Source of the DNA: Saposhnikovia divaricata
Lineage: Eukaryota; Streptophyta; Magnoliopsida; Apiales; Apiaceae
Assembly (NCBI GenBank): GCA_036435485.1
Contig: CM071600.1
Span: 162,204,546 to 162,268,545 of the forward strand
Length of the DNA stretch: 64,000 bases
Direction: 5' to 3'
Notes under the pieces: generated by a model
What the model was told of the DNA's origin: nothing
Seen by the model: only the letters and a program-made list of their open reading frames with translations
The model's database searches: none
Made by a program: the position numbers and the translations under genes
Shown: one piece after another, positions 23,661 through 35,815 of the stretch
How the letters are laid out: every line of letters starts with the position of its first letter
Position numbering within the stretch: position 1 is the first letter of the stretch

Positions 23661-25216
23661 AAGTGGGAGATTGATAGTGTTAGTGCCCTAGAGACAATGT
23701 AGTTGTGCTCCTAGGAAAGACTATTTTGTTATGTTCCAACGATTATTTCTATATTGATTTATTATATCTTTATTTACTGCGAAATAAATATTAGAATAAT
23801 AAATGTCCTTGGAATATGTAACATGTATTCTATATCTTTAAGTATGTGACTTAAAAGTGAGATTATATGAATAGTGTTTATATTCCTAAATATCCCTAAT
23901 CGAGCATTAATAATATGGGACAATTATAATGCATAAAGATTAGTATGTTTGTTGACTGATGACCACATCTCATTGGTCATAGGTATAATGATACTAAAGT
24001 CAAGAAATAGGTGCATGTAATATTCTACATGACACTGGATTGACCCACAGTGAGTTTCTACATGTTGATAATGTCATTAGAAAGACTCACAGTGATAATG
24101 GTGTAATGATCCTTAGACTTGAGATCATTATATTTCTATACGAGGATTAATATACTTTGACTACATTAAAAGTTACCTTTGACCGGGTGATGATAAAAGT
24201 GTACATCGGGTATATTATGAGACGTATGAGAAATATGAATGATAGATAAAGGATTTAACCCTCCTATTATTAGGAGAGATATTATTGGCCTCTTGATTGA
24301 GTGAGATTATGAAAATGCATGGCCATGCTCAAATATTGATTTGTTTTTAATAATCTACTCATTGATCAAGGAAACCCGGATTAAACGTTGAAGAGGATGA
24401 CTAATTACATGCCTCGAGTTTAATCTATAATATATGGTTAAAAGGATTATATTACACGGAAACATTAATCACGAAAGGTTTAATTGGATCACCAGTTAAT
24501 TATTATTACTTGGGTAGCAATGATGTATTACTAGATGCCGCTCATTGTTTACAATTTTAATTAGATATTAAAATTATTGCCAACGTAATAATAACCTATA
24601 GGGTCACACACAAAGAACGCTTGAAGGAGAAATAATTTAAATTATGAATTTAAATTAAATAAGTAATTTGTTCTATTTATAATGTTAATTAAGTTTGACT
24701 TAATTAATTAATTAAATAGAAAAAATGGAATTACTTTAACTAATTCCGAAATTAGTTATTAATTAATTAAGTGAGACTTAATTAAATAATAAATTGGAAT
24801 TTCGGATTAGTATTGATTATAATTGGATTATAATTAGAAAACTAATTCTCTTCTCTCTATATATATCTCTTTATGGCTGAATTTACATGGTGATACAAGT
24901 TTTACAAAACCCTAGCCGTTCTTGAGAGAGATAAAGAAGATAGAGAGAGAATCAGTTTTCGGGTGCTAGTACACATCAATCCTTCGAGAAAAGCGTTCGT
25001 GTGGATACCGGTAGAGCGTAGATCGCGAGAGCGGGATGCGTGGTGATTCAAGTTGCTTTGGATCTCCATCTGTCATCAACTGTTAAAGCTTCGTTTTAAG
25101 GTAAACGTTCATAACTACGAATTAAACGTCTTGTTTTGCATGGATCTTGCGATTGGGTTTCGATTTTATTGTTTTTATTATTGATTTCCGCTGCGTTTGA
25201 TGCTCGAAACCCTTCA
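23661..25216 (+). repeat. Polypurine tract and 3' LTR of copia 2
   Basis: AAGTGGGAGAT (23661-23671) is followed by the LTR 23672-25216 (1,545 bp; TGATAG...CTTCA). A TATA-like run (TCTCTATATATATCTC, about 24855-24870) precedes GC-richer leader DNA (24950-25080). The TSD TGACC follows. Confidence 0.9.
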
Positions 25217-25878
25217 TGACCTTTGCTTACCATTCACCCATTTAACTCCTAGATATTAAGTCACGTCTTTCAGACTTCTGGGCTTAATAATGCCAGAGTT
25301 CTCTAATGGAACATATCGAATGAAGATCAAAACCTATAATTACTTTGCAACCCGTGACTTATAGACAGTGATCAATTACACAGAGGATGTTACGAGTAGG
25401 GAGTCAAATTGTAAATATTTGAAGGCTCAAACTCTTCCAAGTGAAAGGTGAAATCAGTGACTGTTTATCCGACTTCAAGGGCAACAATAATAGAGGAAGA
25501 AACCTCCAACACGATTACATTACCACTGAATAATTTATAGGATATCTTGATGAATGCATAAGGATCAGCTAGTTTATCTGGGAAGTTCAAGCATAGCTCA
25601 CTAAGCAGAAAAGCTTATTGACTTTCGAAAAGATTATCTTTTCAATTAAAGCTACTTTTCAGAGATGGAGACTCAAAGCAAAAAGATCATTTGCATAAAG
25701 CATCACGGGAGCTTGGAAGCTAAGTCAAGTCAAGAACTTAGTAACTTATGAAGAAAGAAACATACACTGACTTGGAGCGTGCTGGAATTGTCCAAATCAA
25801 GGAAAGACGACCTTCAAGACATTTCCAGAAATGGATTGACTTCAAGATTGTGTGTGTGACAAGTTATACCAAAAATGT
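25217..25878 (+). mobile_element. Copia 1, right part (3' spacer)
   Basis: Resumes copia 1 after the TSD TGACC. No gene is visible. One CATATCGAATG motif near 25313 agrees with the spacer motif of the left part. It ends at 25878, where the copia 3B sequence starts. Confidence 0.6.
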
Positions 25879-26284
25879 ATCGATGCTGCTCTCCAAGCAA
25901 CATTAGCATGGCTTTCCTCGAAGGCATCCTCATCCAACACCACCAACCATTGTTAATGAATATGTCAGTAAAAATAACCTTATCCCTTCAACTTCCACCC
26001 AAATAAAGTGGCAAAGATGGGATCTGGGATGTTTGCTAACAATGGAGTGGTTTGGACTTCACCTTTTATTTTCCTGTTGAATAGATTAGCAGATAGAGAG
26101 AACAAAAAGATGTAATACTTGCTTGAAATCTCTTTCTTATTATCAATGAAAAAATCCTGTTTCTCTAATCTTATTCATTGTGTTCTGCAAATTTTATGTT
26201 TATGAATTGTTCTTCAAAGAATTAAATCAAAGAAAATGAAAACTAATTAAAGTAATCATATAAGAAACAAATTCATCAACAATA

Positions 26285-26509
26285 ACCACAATTAAATCAA
26301 GAACAGAACAAAGTACCAATTCGAGAAATGTTTTGTTCTATTCGAGAAGTCTAGCATTCGACAAGTCAAGGCGATATTTGTAAAAACACTATTCGACATC
26401 TCTGAGAGTCAACAAGTCAAAGTGTCATTCGATAACTCAGAGATTCGACATGTCTATTACTCTAATCGAGAACTCAAGAACTCAGAGTACGAACCACAAA
26501 TCAACAATA
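26285..26509. repeat. Segment with clustered TTCGAGA/TTCGACA motifs, absent from copy A
   Basis: About seven ATTCGA(G/C/T)A motifs (near 26319, 26340, 26354, 26392, 26427, 26444, 26463). On the minus strand some read GAGATGTCGAAT, like the copia 1 spacer motif. The segment is bordered by the direct repeat ATCAACAATA (26275-26284, 26500-26509). Copy A has exactly one ATCAACAATA at the matching place. Confidence 0.8.
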
Positions 26510-27587
26510 CACTTATTAACAGTTGTCAAAAGCCCTATTTACTCCAAAATTTTCAAATTATCCCAATGAAAATTTACCTTAGAGTACGAACCACGAATCA
26601 ACAGCGTTTGTCAATTCTCCAACTTTATCACCGAAACCCTTTCAAAAATTGCACAGTTATGAAAATATGTGTGTGTGAAGCAGAGTTTACTAAATCAATT
26701 TTTAGAGCATCTAATTTTTCATAAAATCCATAAAGTAAATCAATAAACACTGGATGCACAAACTGTCATAGTAAACACTGACTGTATGATGAAAGCCAAA
26801 CTCTGTAGTAATCAATCTATATACAGTAACGTTTAATTTATTTTATACCCCCTCTATTTTTTTATTTTTTTTTATATTCTATTCATTCCAATAATTAGAG
26901 GTTGGAGCCAGTCACCAAAAATTCAAAAATTTTAGCCCTTATCATTTTGATAAGTTCCTGGGTCATCCTAGTCATTGACTAGTCACCAAAAATCAGAGAA
27001 TTTTAGCACATATTATATACCAATAAGTTCCTGGGTCATCCTAGTATCCAACATAATCTCAAAGGAGTATAGCAACCTATATACATTTTCTTTGGGGTAT
27101 TGCAGTAAGTATTTTAATCTACCAGTGTATAACTAACAGAGTTTAGAGTTCATCAACATCAGTAGTTATTCATGAAAGGCAGTGCACACAGTATTTATAG
27201 ACTCAGAGTTTAGGACAAAATAAACTAAGAAATGCTATAAATATGAACTAGTATCATGCTGTGTTAACTTTCTGTACAATCTAAGATTATATCACAATAA
27301 CTCAGAAAGATTCATGATTAATTGCTGAGAATCATGCTTCATACATATTTCTTCATTGGTGTTTTCATTCAGACAAAAATCAACTCAGAGTTCACAGAGT
27401 TTATCAAACTTTTTAACAGTGTATGACATACAGGCATGATGACAGAGTTTAACAGAGTTTGACAGAAAAACATGTTAACAGAGTATGCATAACAGAGTTT
27501 AATCAACAGAATTCACTTAGCACTTAACAAATCAAGGAAATATGAGTAATACATTACATAAGTAAAATTTGAATCTAACCAACATTC

Positions 27588-30500
27588 CTAGTCAGAACCA
27601 GAGACCATTCCTAGTTCATTGACCAGTCTTGTAAATGTAGCTTCACTCAATGGTTTGGTGAAAATATCTGCAAGCTGTTGTTCTGTAGACACAAAATGTA
27701 GTTCAATATTCCCTTCTTCCACATGTACTCTGATGAAGTGGTACCTTATGCTGATGTGCTTGGTCATTGAATGCTGTACTGGATTACCTGTCATAGCAAT
27801 AGCACTTTGATTATCACAGTAAATAGGAATCTTACTGTACCTCAATCCATAATCCAGCAATTGATTCTTCATCCACAAGATCTGTGCACAACAGCTACCA
27901 GCTGCAATATACTCTGCTTCAGCTGTAGATGTAGAAATTGATTTCTGTTTCTTGCTGTACCAAGAGACAAGTCTGTCACCAAGAAATTGACAACTTCCAC
28001 TAGTGCTCTTTCTGTCTATCTTGCAGCCTGCAAAGTCTGCATCAGAATACCCAAGTAGCTTGAAATCTGATTCTCTGGGGTACCACATACCTAATGATAT
28101 GGTGCCCTTGAGATACTTGAAGATTCTTTTCACAGCTATCAAATGTGGCTCTCTAGGATCTGCCTGAAACCTTGCACAAAGACAGGTTGCATACATGATG
28201 TCAGGCCTACTAGCTGTCAAGTAAAGAAGAGATCCTATCATGCCCCTGTAGTTTGTCATATCCACTGAAACTCCTGTGTCTTTGTCCAATTTAGTTGCTG
28301 TTGCCATGGGAGTTGATACAGATGAACAGTCAAGCATACCAAATTTCTTGAGAAGATTTCTGGTATATTTTGCTTGATTAATGAAGATACCATCATCTGT
28401 TTGTTTCACCTGTAGGCCTAGAAAATAACTAAGCTCTCCCATCATGCTCATTTGATACCTGGACTACATGAGCTTGGCAAATTTCTTACAGAGTTTATCA
28501 TTAGTAGACCCAAAGATAATGTCATCAACATATATCTGAACTAAAAGGAGGTCACTTCCTTGATTGAAATAAAACAGAGTTTTGTCAATTGTACCTCTGT
28601 TGAATCCACTTTCTATAAGAAATTGAGCAAGTGTCTCATACCATGCTCTTGGTGCCTGCTTAAGTCCATATAGTGCCTTATCTAGCCTGTAGACATAATC
28701 TGGATATTTGGGGTCCACAAATCCTGGTGGTTGTTCAACAAACACTTCTTCTTCAAGCTTCCCATTCAGAAAAGCACTTTTCACATCCATCTGGAACACT
28801 TTGAATTTCTTGTGAGAGGCATATGCTAGAAAAATTCTGATTGCCTCCAATCTTGCAACTGGAGCAAATGTTTCATCATAGTCTATTCCTTCTTGCTGTG
28901 AAAAGCCTTTTTCTACCAGTCTAGCCTTGTTCCTTGTGATAACACCTTTACTGTCAGTCTTGTTTCTGAAAACCCATTTAGTACCAACAATAGATCTGTT
29001 CTTTGGCCTTGGTAGAAGGGTCCAAACTTCATTCCTTTCAAATTCATTCAACTCTTCCTGCATTGCTGTTATCCAGTTAGCATCTTGAAGAGCTTCTTCC
29101 ACTTTCTTTGGTTCATTCTTAGACAAGAATACATGAAACAGACATTCACTTGCAGTGGCACTTCTTGTTTTCACTTTTGCATATGGATCACCAATTATCA
29201 AATCAGGTGTATGTGATTTAGTCCATTTCCTAGCAGAAGGCAAATGACTTCTGTCAGCATGTGATCCTTCCCCCTTGATCCATGCTCTCCTGATTTTGTT
29301 GTGGTCTCTCTTCATTTTCTGAGACTCCCCCTAAACTTGACTGCCCAGAGTCAGAATTTGAATTTTCAGAGTTTGAATCATCAGAGTTTAATCCAGATTT
29401 TTCAGTTGACTTAGTATCAGTGTTTGAGTCTTCATCTTGATCATGCTCCCCCTCAACTGGTTCTTCCCTTTGTTGTGGTTGAGAAGTTTTTCCAGTGTTT
29501 ACCAGTAGAGGTTCAGAGTTTGTTTCAACAGATTCTGTCAGAATAGTTTGATCAGAGTTTACTTCAACAGAGTTTAAATCTACATTTTCAAAGTTCAGTT
29601 GATCATATTCATCGTTGTCTTCAAGTCCAGTTATCTTCTTGTCATCAAAAGACACATGTATAGATTCCATGATCACTTTAGTTCTCAGATTGTAAACTCT
29701 GAATGCCTTTGTTGACAGTGGATAGCCAACAAAAATTCCTTCATCTGCCTTTAGCTCAAACTTGGTCAACTGTTCAGGATGAGTCTTCAAAACAAAACAT
29801 TTGCACCCGAAAATATGAAAGTATTTCAGGTTAGGCTTCTTTTTCTTCACCATCTCATATGGTGTCTTTCCATGCTTATTGATCAGTGTAGCATTTTGAG
29901 TAAAACAAGCAGTTTGAACAGCTTCTGCCCAGAAATAAGTTGGCAATTTTGCTTCATCAAGCATAGTTCTGGAAGCTTCAATCAAGGTTCTATTTTTCCT
30001 TTCAACTACGCCATTTTGTTGTGGTGTACCAGGTGCTGAAAATTCTTGCTTCACTCCATTGTCCTTGCAGAATTCTTCCATTGTTGCATTTCTGAACTCA
30101 GTTCCATTATCACTTCTGATGATTCTGACTTTGTTACTTGATCCTTTGTCCAGAAGCTTCACATGCTCCATCAGTGTTAATGTAGTTTCATCCTTCTTTG
30201 CTAGAAAATACACCCAAGTGTATCTAGTGTATTCATTAGCAATGACTAAAGCATATTTCTTCCTTGCTATAGACATTACATTTACTGGACCAAAGAGATC
30301 AACATGCAGAAGATGATAAGGATCAGTGATTGAAAATTCTGTCTTGCTCTTGAAAGATGACTTCCTTTGCTTGGCCTTCTGACATGAATCACATAGGCCA
30401 TCAACATTTAACAGAGCCTTTGGGAGTCCTCTTACAAGATCCTTTCCGATCAATTCATTGATGTTGTTCAAGTTCAAATGTGAGAGTTTTTTGTGCCACT

Positions 30501-30918
30501 TCCAACTCTCTTCACTAGACATTCTTGTAGACAGGCAAACAGCTTTTCCAACAGAGTCTATTAAAAGATTGATTTCATAAATGTTGTTTTGCCTATGACC
30601 AACTAGAACAACCTTTCCTATAGATTTGCTGATAACTTCACAATATTCAGGTTGAAAATCTACATGATATCCCTTGTCACAGATTTGACTCACAGATAAC
30701 AAGTCATGCTTGAGTCCTGGGACATGAGCTACATTGTTGATGATGACATTTCCAAGATTAATATTGCCATATCCCAATGTTCTTCCTACATTGCCATCAC
30801 CATAGGAAACTTTTGGGCCAGCCTTATCCTCATAGTCTGATAGCAGGGCTTTATTTCCAGTCATGTGTCCTGAACATCCACTGTCCATGACTAGGGTTGC
30901 ATCCCTATTGCCCTGCAA
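27588..30918 (-). pseudogene. copia 3B protease-integrase-RT-RNase H
   Basis: Protease VMDSGCSGHMTG (start of the segment). GAG-pre-integrase WHKKLSHLNLNNI with a CX2C pair (LCDSCQKAK). Integrase core HVDLFGPV, RSDNGTEF and GVVERKNRTLIEA, giving the D, D and E. A hydrophilic linker rich in N, S, D and E ends near 29254. RT: TKWVFRNK, MDVKSAFLNG, YGLKQAPRAWYE, active site YVDD. RNase H: DADFAGCKIDRKS, STAEAEYIAAG, CDNQSAI, end KPLSEATF. Breaks: a frameshift near 29290 and a TAG near 28461 in place of Q. Otherwise well preserved and young-looking. Confidence 0.9.
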
Positions 30919-30928
30919 TCACAAGCAG

Positions 30929-33156
30929 TTACTGAGGATTAGATTTAAGGATCCAGACTTTCTTGGATCCTTTGACATTCTTAACTTTGTTAGCTTTAGC
31001 AGCGGAATAAACATTATCAGAGTTTGAGCTAACAGTATCAGAGTTTATACTTGCAGTATTAACTTTAACCCATTTCAGATTGGGTTTCAGTTCATAGTAA
31101 TTATGATAAATAGCGTGATACTCTCTGCAAGTATAAATGGAATGCCAAGTGCTTTCACAGTGTGTGCATAAAGTCTGTGGCTTAGTTCTAGCAAAATACT
31201 TCTTTACCTCAGACTTGGAAGGTAAAGAATTTATATTTTTGTTTTTCTTGCAGAAATTTGCAAGATGCTTAGTACTACCACAGTTATGACATGTCTTTCT
31301 TGGAGCATAACTAGCAAGCATTGGTTTATTTCCTGAAGTGATGCCTACTTTTCCATTTCTGTTCTTATTTGACACTCCCTATTTCTTAACAGATTTTAAC
31401 TCCTTCAGTTTATGTTTGAGTTGTTTATCTGTCATTGAACCAATATTAACCTGTTTAACACTAGTTTTTACTGGTTCACTTTTAACAGCTTCTTTTTCAT
31501 TGTCAGACAAAAATTTACTGGTTCCATGTACAAAATGAGGTCTGATTTTAACTTGATTTTGAAATCTTAGTTCATCTCCCTCATTATAACCTAGACCAAC
31601 AGTGTCTGTTTGAAAAATCTGTTGAGTGTCCTTTCCAGAATTAGTCCAAGTCCTAATTTTCTTATTTGCTTCCTCCAACTCAGATTCTAGTTGTTTATAT
31701 TTCTGAAGCAAATCTTGTTCTATAGAAACAGCATCATCTCTTTCTTTCTGAACTTGTTGCATGTTTTCAAGTTTTTCTTCAACAAGTTTATTTCTAACCT
31801 TAAGTTCAGAATTTTCAGATTTTATCCTCTCATTCTCTAAAGTCTGATCCCTATAACTTATATGCAATGACTTAAGATAAATTCTTAATTAAGCAATGTC
31901 ATCAATATTATAAGCATAGGTAGTTAGAGGTACCTGATTTTCAGAAGTTTCTGATTCAGTAGTAGCCATGAGAGCATAGTTCACTTCTTCATCATAATCT
32001 GAAGTGTCTGCCCAATCTCTGCCTTTAGTGTAGAGTACTTTTCCAGTTTTACCCTTTTTGCACTCAGGAGCATAGTGACCCATCTCCTTACACTTGTAGC
32101 ATTGAATTTCAGACTTATCCTTCTTTCCCCTCGAATCTCTCTTATCAGACTTCCTGAAGCTTTTCCTGTCTTCATTTGAATCTCTAGAAAACCTTTTCCC
32201 TTTCTTGAAATTCTTGAAGCCCATTTTCTTGAAGGTCTTCACCATCAATACAGCCATTTTCCTCATTTCTTCTTCATCATCCTCAGAGTCAGATGATTCA
32301 GAAGAGTTTGAATCACAATCAGAGTTTGATGATTCACTTTCTGAGTGTATGATAAAAGCTTTTCCCTTCATTTTCCTTCTTGATGCCTCTTTCTTCTGAG
32401 GCTTCTCTTCAACTTTAAGAGCAACAGACTTTGCCTTCCTGCTTGATCTTCTGTTTCTCTGCTCCATTTCCAATTCATGAGTTTTGAGCAGCCCATATAT
32501 TTCATCAATCTCTGTTTCAGCAAGATCATAGTTGTCTCTAATAGTGGTTGTTTCACATCCCACTTTTCAGGTAGAGAAAGAAGAAACTTGAGATTTGAAT
32601 CTTCAAGATCATACTCTTTGTTGACCAATGACAGATCATTGAGCAGTTTACAGAATCTATCAAATGTTTCTGTCATGGTCTTTTCAGGTTTAGCCTCAAA
32701 GTGCTCATACTCTTGTGTGAGTATGTTTCTCCTATTCTTCTTAATAGCTGCAATTCCTTGACATCTGACTTCAAGAGCATCCCATATCTCTTTTGCAGTG
32801 GTGCAAATCACTTTGTTAGACATAACAATGTCTAAAGCACTATGCAGTAAATGCCTAACCTTTGCATCCTTAGCAATTGATGATAGATCTTCAGGAGTCA
32901 TGTCCTTCTTTTCCTTTGGAACTATTTTAGCTTCTTCACCAGCAGTTGCAACAGATAGCTTTGTAGGATTATGAGGGCCTTCATAAATCCTGTCAAGATA
33001 TTCTGGATCTGTAGCCTCCAGAAACATAGTCATCTTGACCTTCCACATAGCATACTCTAATGGCCTGAGAATAGGAACCCTGATTGGTTCATAACGACTC
33101 ACAGTAGTAGGAGCCTTTTCAGAAACAGTAGGTGTTGGTGGAGGAATTGCAGACAT
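30929..33156 (-). pseudogene. copia 3B gag with zinc knuckle
   Basis: Starts at ATG 33156 (MSAIPPPTPTV). The N-terminal gag core includes YAMWKVKMTMFLEATDPEYL, IWDALEVRCQG and YDLEDSNLKFLLSLP. After a frameshift near 32560 come a basic/acidic stretch and a CCHC knuckle (CYKCKEMGHYAPEC, about 32110-32070). A coiled-coil part (about 31850-31650) and two knuckle-like motifs (CHNCGSTKHLANFC, CTHCESTWHSIYTC) follow. In-frame stops near 31886, 31379 and 30929 and a frameshift before the protease break the gag-pol frame. Confidence 0.85.
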
Positions 33157-33202
33157 GATTATTGTTGTGTTTGGATCTTAACCTGTAATAAAGTAACAGA
33201 TT

Positions 33203-33726
33203 GGCTGTGATACCACTTGTTAGGCCGAATACACAATTAATAATCAAATTCGTATGAGAGTTTAACAAGTAAGATGATTATGCACTTTTAAAACTTCTGG
33301 TATTAAGAACCCTCTTCGTGATGTAAACTATCACAAAGAGCTGCTAGGTTACAAATAAAGATAATTCGATGCACGATACCCTTCTAGGGTTAACCTAACT
33401 GTATTTATAAAATATACAACTTCGATACAATCTCTTATTGATATTCCTAATAATCAGCTATACAATGATATCAATTACAGATTGTCACACGTCTCCTAAG
33501 TCAACTCGATCTCTTTGATAGCTATCCAATCTTCAAAGATATCGCTTCCATAATAAATCTTCAATCACTGTTGACCAGTAGACGCTTCCTCCAGACAGAG
33601 TTTGACAAACTCTGTCGAGCTTCCATCTGTCAGAGTTTACACTAAACTCTGACCGCTTCCAGCTAAACTATGATAATTCACTGTAACACTTAAACACTGA
33701 TTAAAACACATCAATTATATTTAACA
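33203..33726 (-). repeat. 5' LTR of copia 3B with primer binding site
   Basis: LTR 33218-33726 (509 bp), close to 7935-8442 (about 2-3 percent different by eye). On the minus strand TGGTATCACAGCC (33215-33203) lies 2 nt inside the LTR, close to the initiator-Met primer site. The flanks of the 3A and 3B outer ends (TAACC versus TAATA) do not match, so these are not the two ends of one simple insertion. Confidence 0.85.
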
Positions 33727-34696
33727 TAATATACATGTTCGTGTAAGAATTTTTTAATTTGAATATTAATTTATTTTGACACAATATAATGAAACAACGG
33801 GTGTATAAATTTTTTATCAATTTAATCTTCCGATAAAATGGTTGAATTTGTTCAATTTAATTAGTTTGGCATAACTCGTGTGTAATTTATTCATGTGCAT
33901 TATTTGTTTACAAATTTCAGATATTAAGTAAAGATCTGTGTCCTTTCATAATTTATTACGACTCCACAATCATTGAGAATAAAGATTGCTTAAAAAGTTA
34001 AGGTTAATAACGTTTTTTTAAAGATATGTCATAATATACATATTCAATAATAGTGTAAGAATTTGTTTAATTAGAATAAAAATTTATTTCGACACAATAT
34101 AATGAAACAATCGGTGTATATATTTTTTATCGATTTTATCTTCCGATAAATGGCTGGATTTGTTAAATTTAATCGATTTAATCATAACTCATGTATAATT
34201 TATTCATGTGTAAAATTAAAAATCTGTCTGTTTTGTTTATATACAATTCCAAATATTAAGTAAATATCTTGTGCTTCCAAAATTTATTATGACTTTCACA
34301 ATCATTGATAATAAAAATTGCTTCAGATATTAAGGTCGTCTACCTTATAATCATCCGAAAAAAATTATAGTGACCTTGAATATGGAATAAAAAATAACGC
34401 AATATAAATAATTGTTAGTTGTCATTTTACCTAAAAATAAACTTAACAATATGTAATTAATATTTAATACTAAAATAATAACTATAATGTTCAAAAAAAA
34501 GTCTGCTAATTTTTAAACAAATTAAATAGAGCAAATTTAATATATGTTTAATAGGTGTAATTAATAACTAATTAAATTATCATTAATAGCTATTTAATAC
34601 AAGAAAAGAATTTTAATAAAAAATTCAAAAAAAAATTTTAAGAAAAATACCTTAAACTGTTCTGGTGCATTTCCGATCTTCAGGCATTATAATATA
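33727..34696 (-). mobile_element. Helitron-like AT-rich repeat B
   Basis: Same family as 59723-61365 and the Helitron at 34697-35699. On the minus strand it starts like a Helitron 5' end (ATTATAATGCCTGAAGATC) but lacks the leading TC block. Shared blocks include TTTATTACGACTCCACAATC and CGACACAATATAATGAAACA. No coding capacity. Confidence 0.5.
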
Positions 34697-35699
34697 CTAG
34701 GCAACTTAGTTGCGCTTCGCGTGGTAAATAAAATTTTATTTTAAACTACTGAAAATAGATAATTAGCATAAAAATTAATAAGTATTTTAAAATTTTCCTG
34801 AAAAAAGTGATTTAAAACAGGAGAGAATTACCAAATGGACCATCCACAGTTTGGTCCTCACCTGCCCCCTAATGTGCACTTTCGTGTGTCGTATCTGCTT
34901 TTTCAAATTTTTACCTCCGTTTCGTTGTTTCGTATGCCGTATCATGTAGCATTACTGCACACGGTATGCCGTATCAGGCCTAATGCTGCACACGAAATGT
35001 CGCATTGGGGGCCTAACATGACAGACGAATTAGCGTGTCACGTGTTGTGCCATACGAAATACCGTATCTATGAGATATTTTGGACCATATTTTTGGAATG
35101 GGGTAAGCAGGACCATGAAAACTGGAAATGTTCCATTTTGGACCATCACCCTTAAAACAGTTTGTATGAATTATTAGTTGAAATAATACTCTCATTTTAA
35201 TAATCTTAAAGATATTATAAACATGAAAAATAACAATTACAATATTAAATATAATTAAATAACGTTTCATAATATATATGATCTGTAATAGGACAAGAAT
35301 TTATATAATTAGAATATTAGTTTATTTTGACACAATATGTTGACGCAACATGTGCATAACATTTTCACACAATAAAAAATGACGCAATGCGAACAATTTT
35401 AAATCATTAATTTACATAAAAATAATCTTAATTTTATACATATAAGTAATATTTTATATTAAAAGAATAATTATAATACTCAAATAAAGTTTGTCAACCT
35501 TTTATGTAAATAATATGAAGTAAATTTAATATATAGTTATTTAGTTAGTGTAATTAATGATTATTAAAATGTCAATAAGCGGCTACTTAATGCAAGAAAA
35601 AAATTTAATAAAAAAATCAAAAAAGTGAGAATTCAAGAAAAATATCTTGAACGCATTTCTGATCTCCAGGCTTATAATATATATAGATATTGATATAGA
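34697..35699 (-). mobile_element. Non-autonomous Helitron A, 1.0 kb
   Basis: On minus it begins TCTATATCAATATC (35699), after host A, and ends GCAACTAAGTTGC-CTAG (34697), before host T. That is a 5-bp-stem hairpin beside CTAG in an A|T target, as expected for Helitrons. It has no coding capacity. It holds the MITE at 34821-35151. Confidence 0.65.
34821..35151 (-). mobile_element. Hairpin-array MITE, copy 1 (331 bp, 9-bp TSD)
   Basis: TSD TTAAAACAG (34812-34820 and 35152-35160). On minus it runs GGGTGATGGTCCAAAATGG...TTGGTAATTCTCTC. The interior is GC-richer than its surroundings and full of short inverted motifs such as ATACGGTATTTCGTAT and GATACGGCATACCGTGT. No ORF of substance. The two ends are loosely inverted (both contain CCAAA(A)TGGA). 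The TSD length points to Mutator-like mobilisation. Confidence 0.75.
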
Positions 35700-35815
35700 T
35701 TCAAAATTACGTGCATGCATCGTTGACCCTACCAAGTTATCTCGAGGCTTATAATATATATAGATATTGATATAGATTCAAAGTTACGTGGATGCATCGT
35801 TGACCCTACCAAGTT
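35669..35815. repeat. 77-bp tandem duplication across the Helitron A start
   Basis: 35669-35738 and 35746-35815 are nearly identical (GGCTTATAATATATATAGAT... to ...CCTACCAAGTT), with period 77 bp. The unit contains the 5' terminal block of Helitron A plus host flank. Confidence 0.85.

Larger units (their letters stand above)
7346..25216 (+). mobile_element. Copia 2 (Angela-like), nested and interrupted
   Basis: 5' LTR start at 7346 (TGATAGTGTTAG) and 3' LTR end at 25216 (CCCTTCA), flanked by TSD TGACC (7341-7345 and 25217-25221). This proves that the far-apart halves belong to one insertion into copia 1. The 5' LTR is broken at 7934 by copia 3A, and only its last 50 bp (17958-18007) survive beside the primer binding site. 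The coding part is badly decayed. The RT style (NVDDILLIGND, CTRPDVSYALS, SRYQSNPGE) resembles the Angela lineage. Confidence 0.85.
25879..33726 (-). mobile_element. Copia 3B: SIRE-like copia with 5' LTR and gag-pol
   Basis: Read on minus: 5' LTR (33726-33218), primer site TGGTATCACAGCC (33215-33203), gag (33156-30929), protease-integrase-RT-RNase H (30918-27588), then 3' spacer to 25879. It breaks inside the small antisense ORF; the third ORF and 3' LTR are missing. Spacer 26285-26509 holds a cluster of ATTCGA(G/C)A motifs not present in copy A. Confidence 0.85.

Noticed and set aside
7935..33726. One single copia element bounded by the two matching LTRs
   Set aside because: Outer flanks TAACC and TAATA do not match, a 1.4-kb spacer is present twice, and copia 2 lies between with its own TSD.
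34835..35155. 106-codon ORF in the hairpin-array MITE
   Set aside because: It ends in the TSD region, and its sequence is explained by the palindrome array; the other copy has no matching frame.
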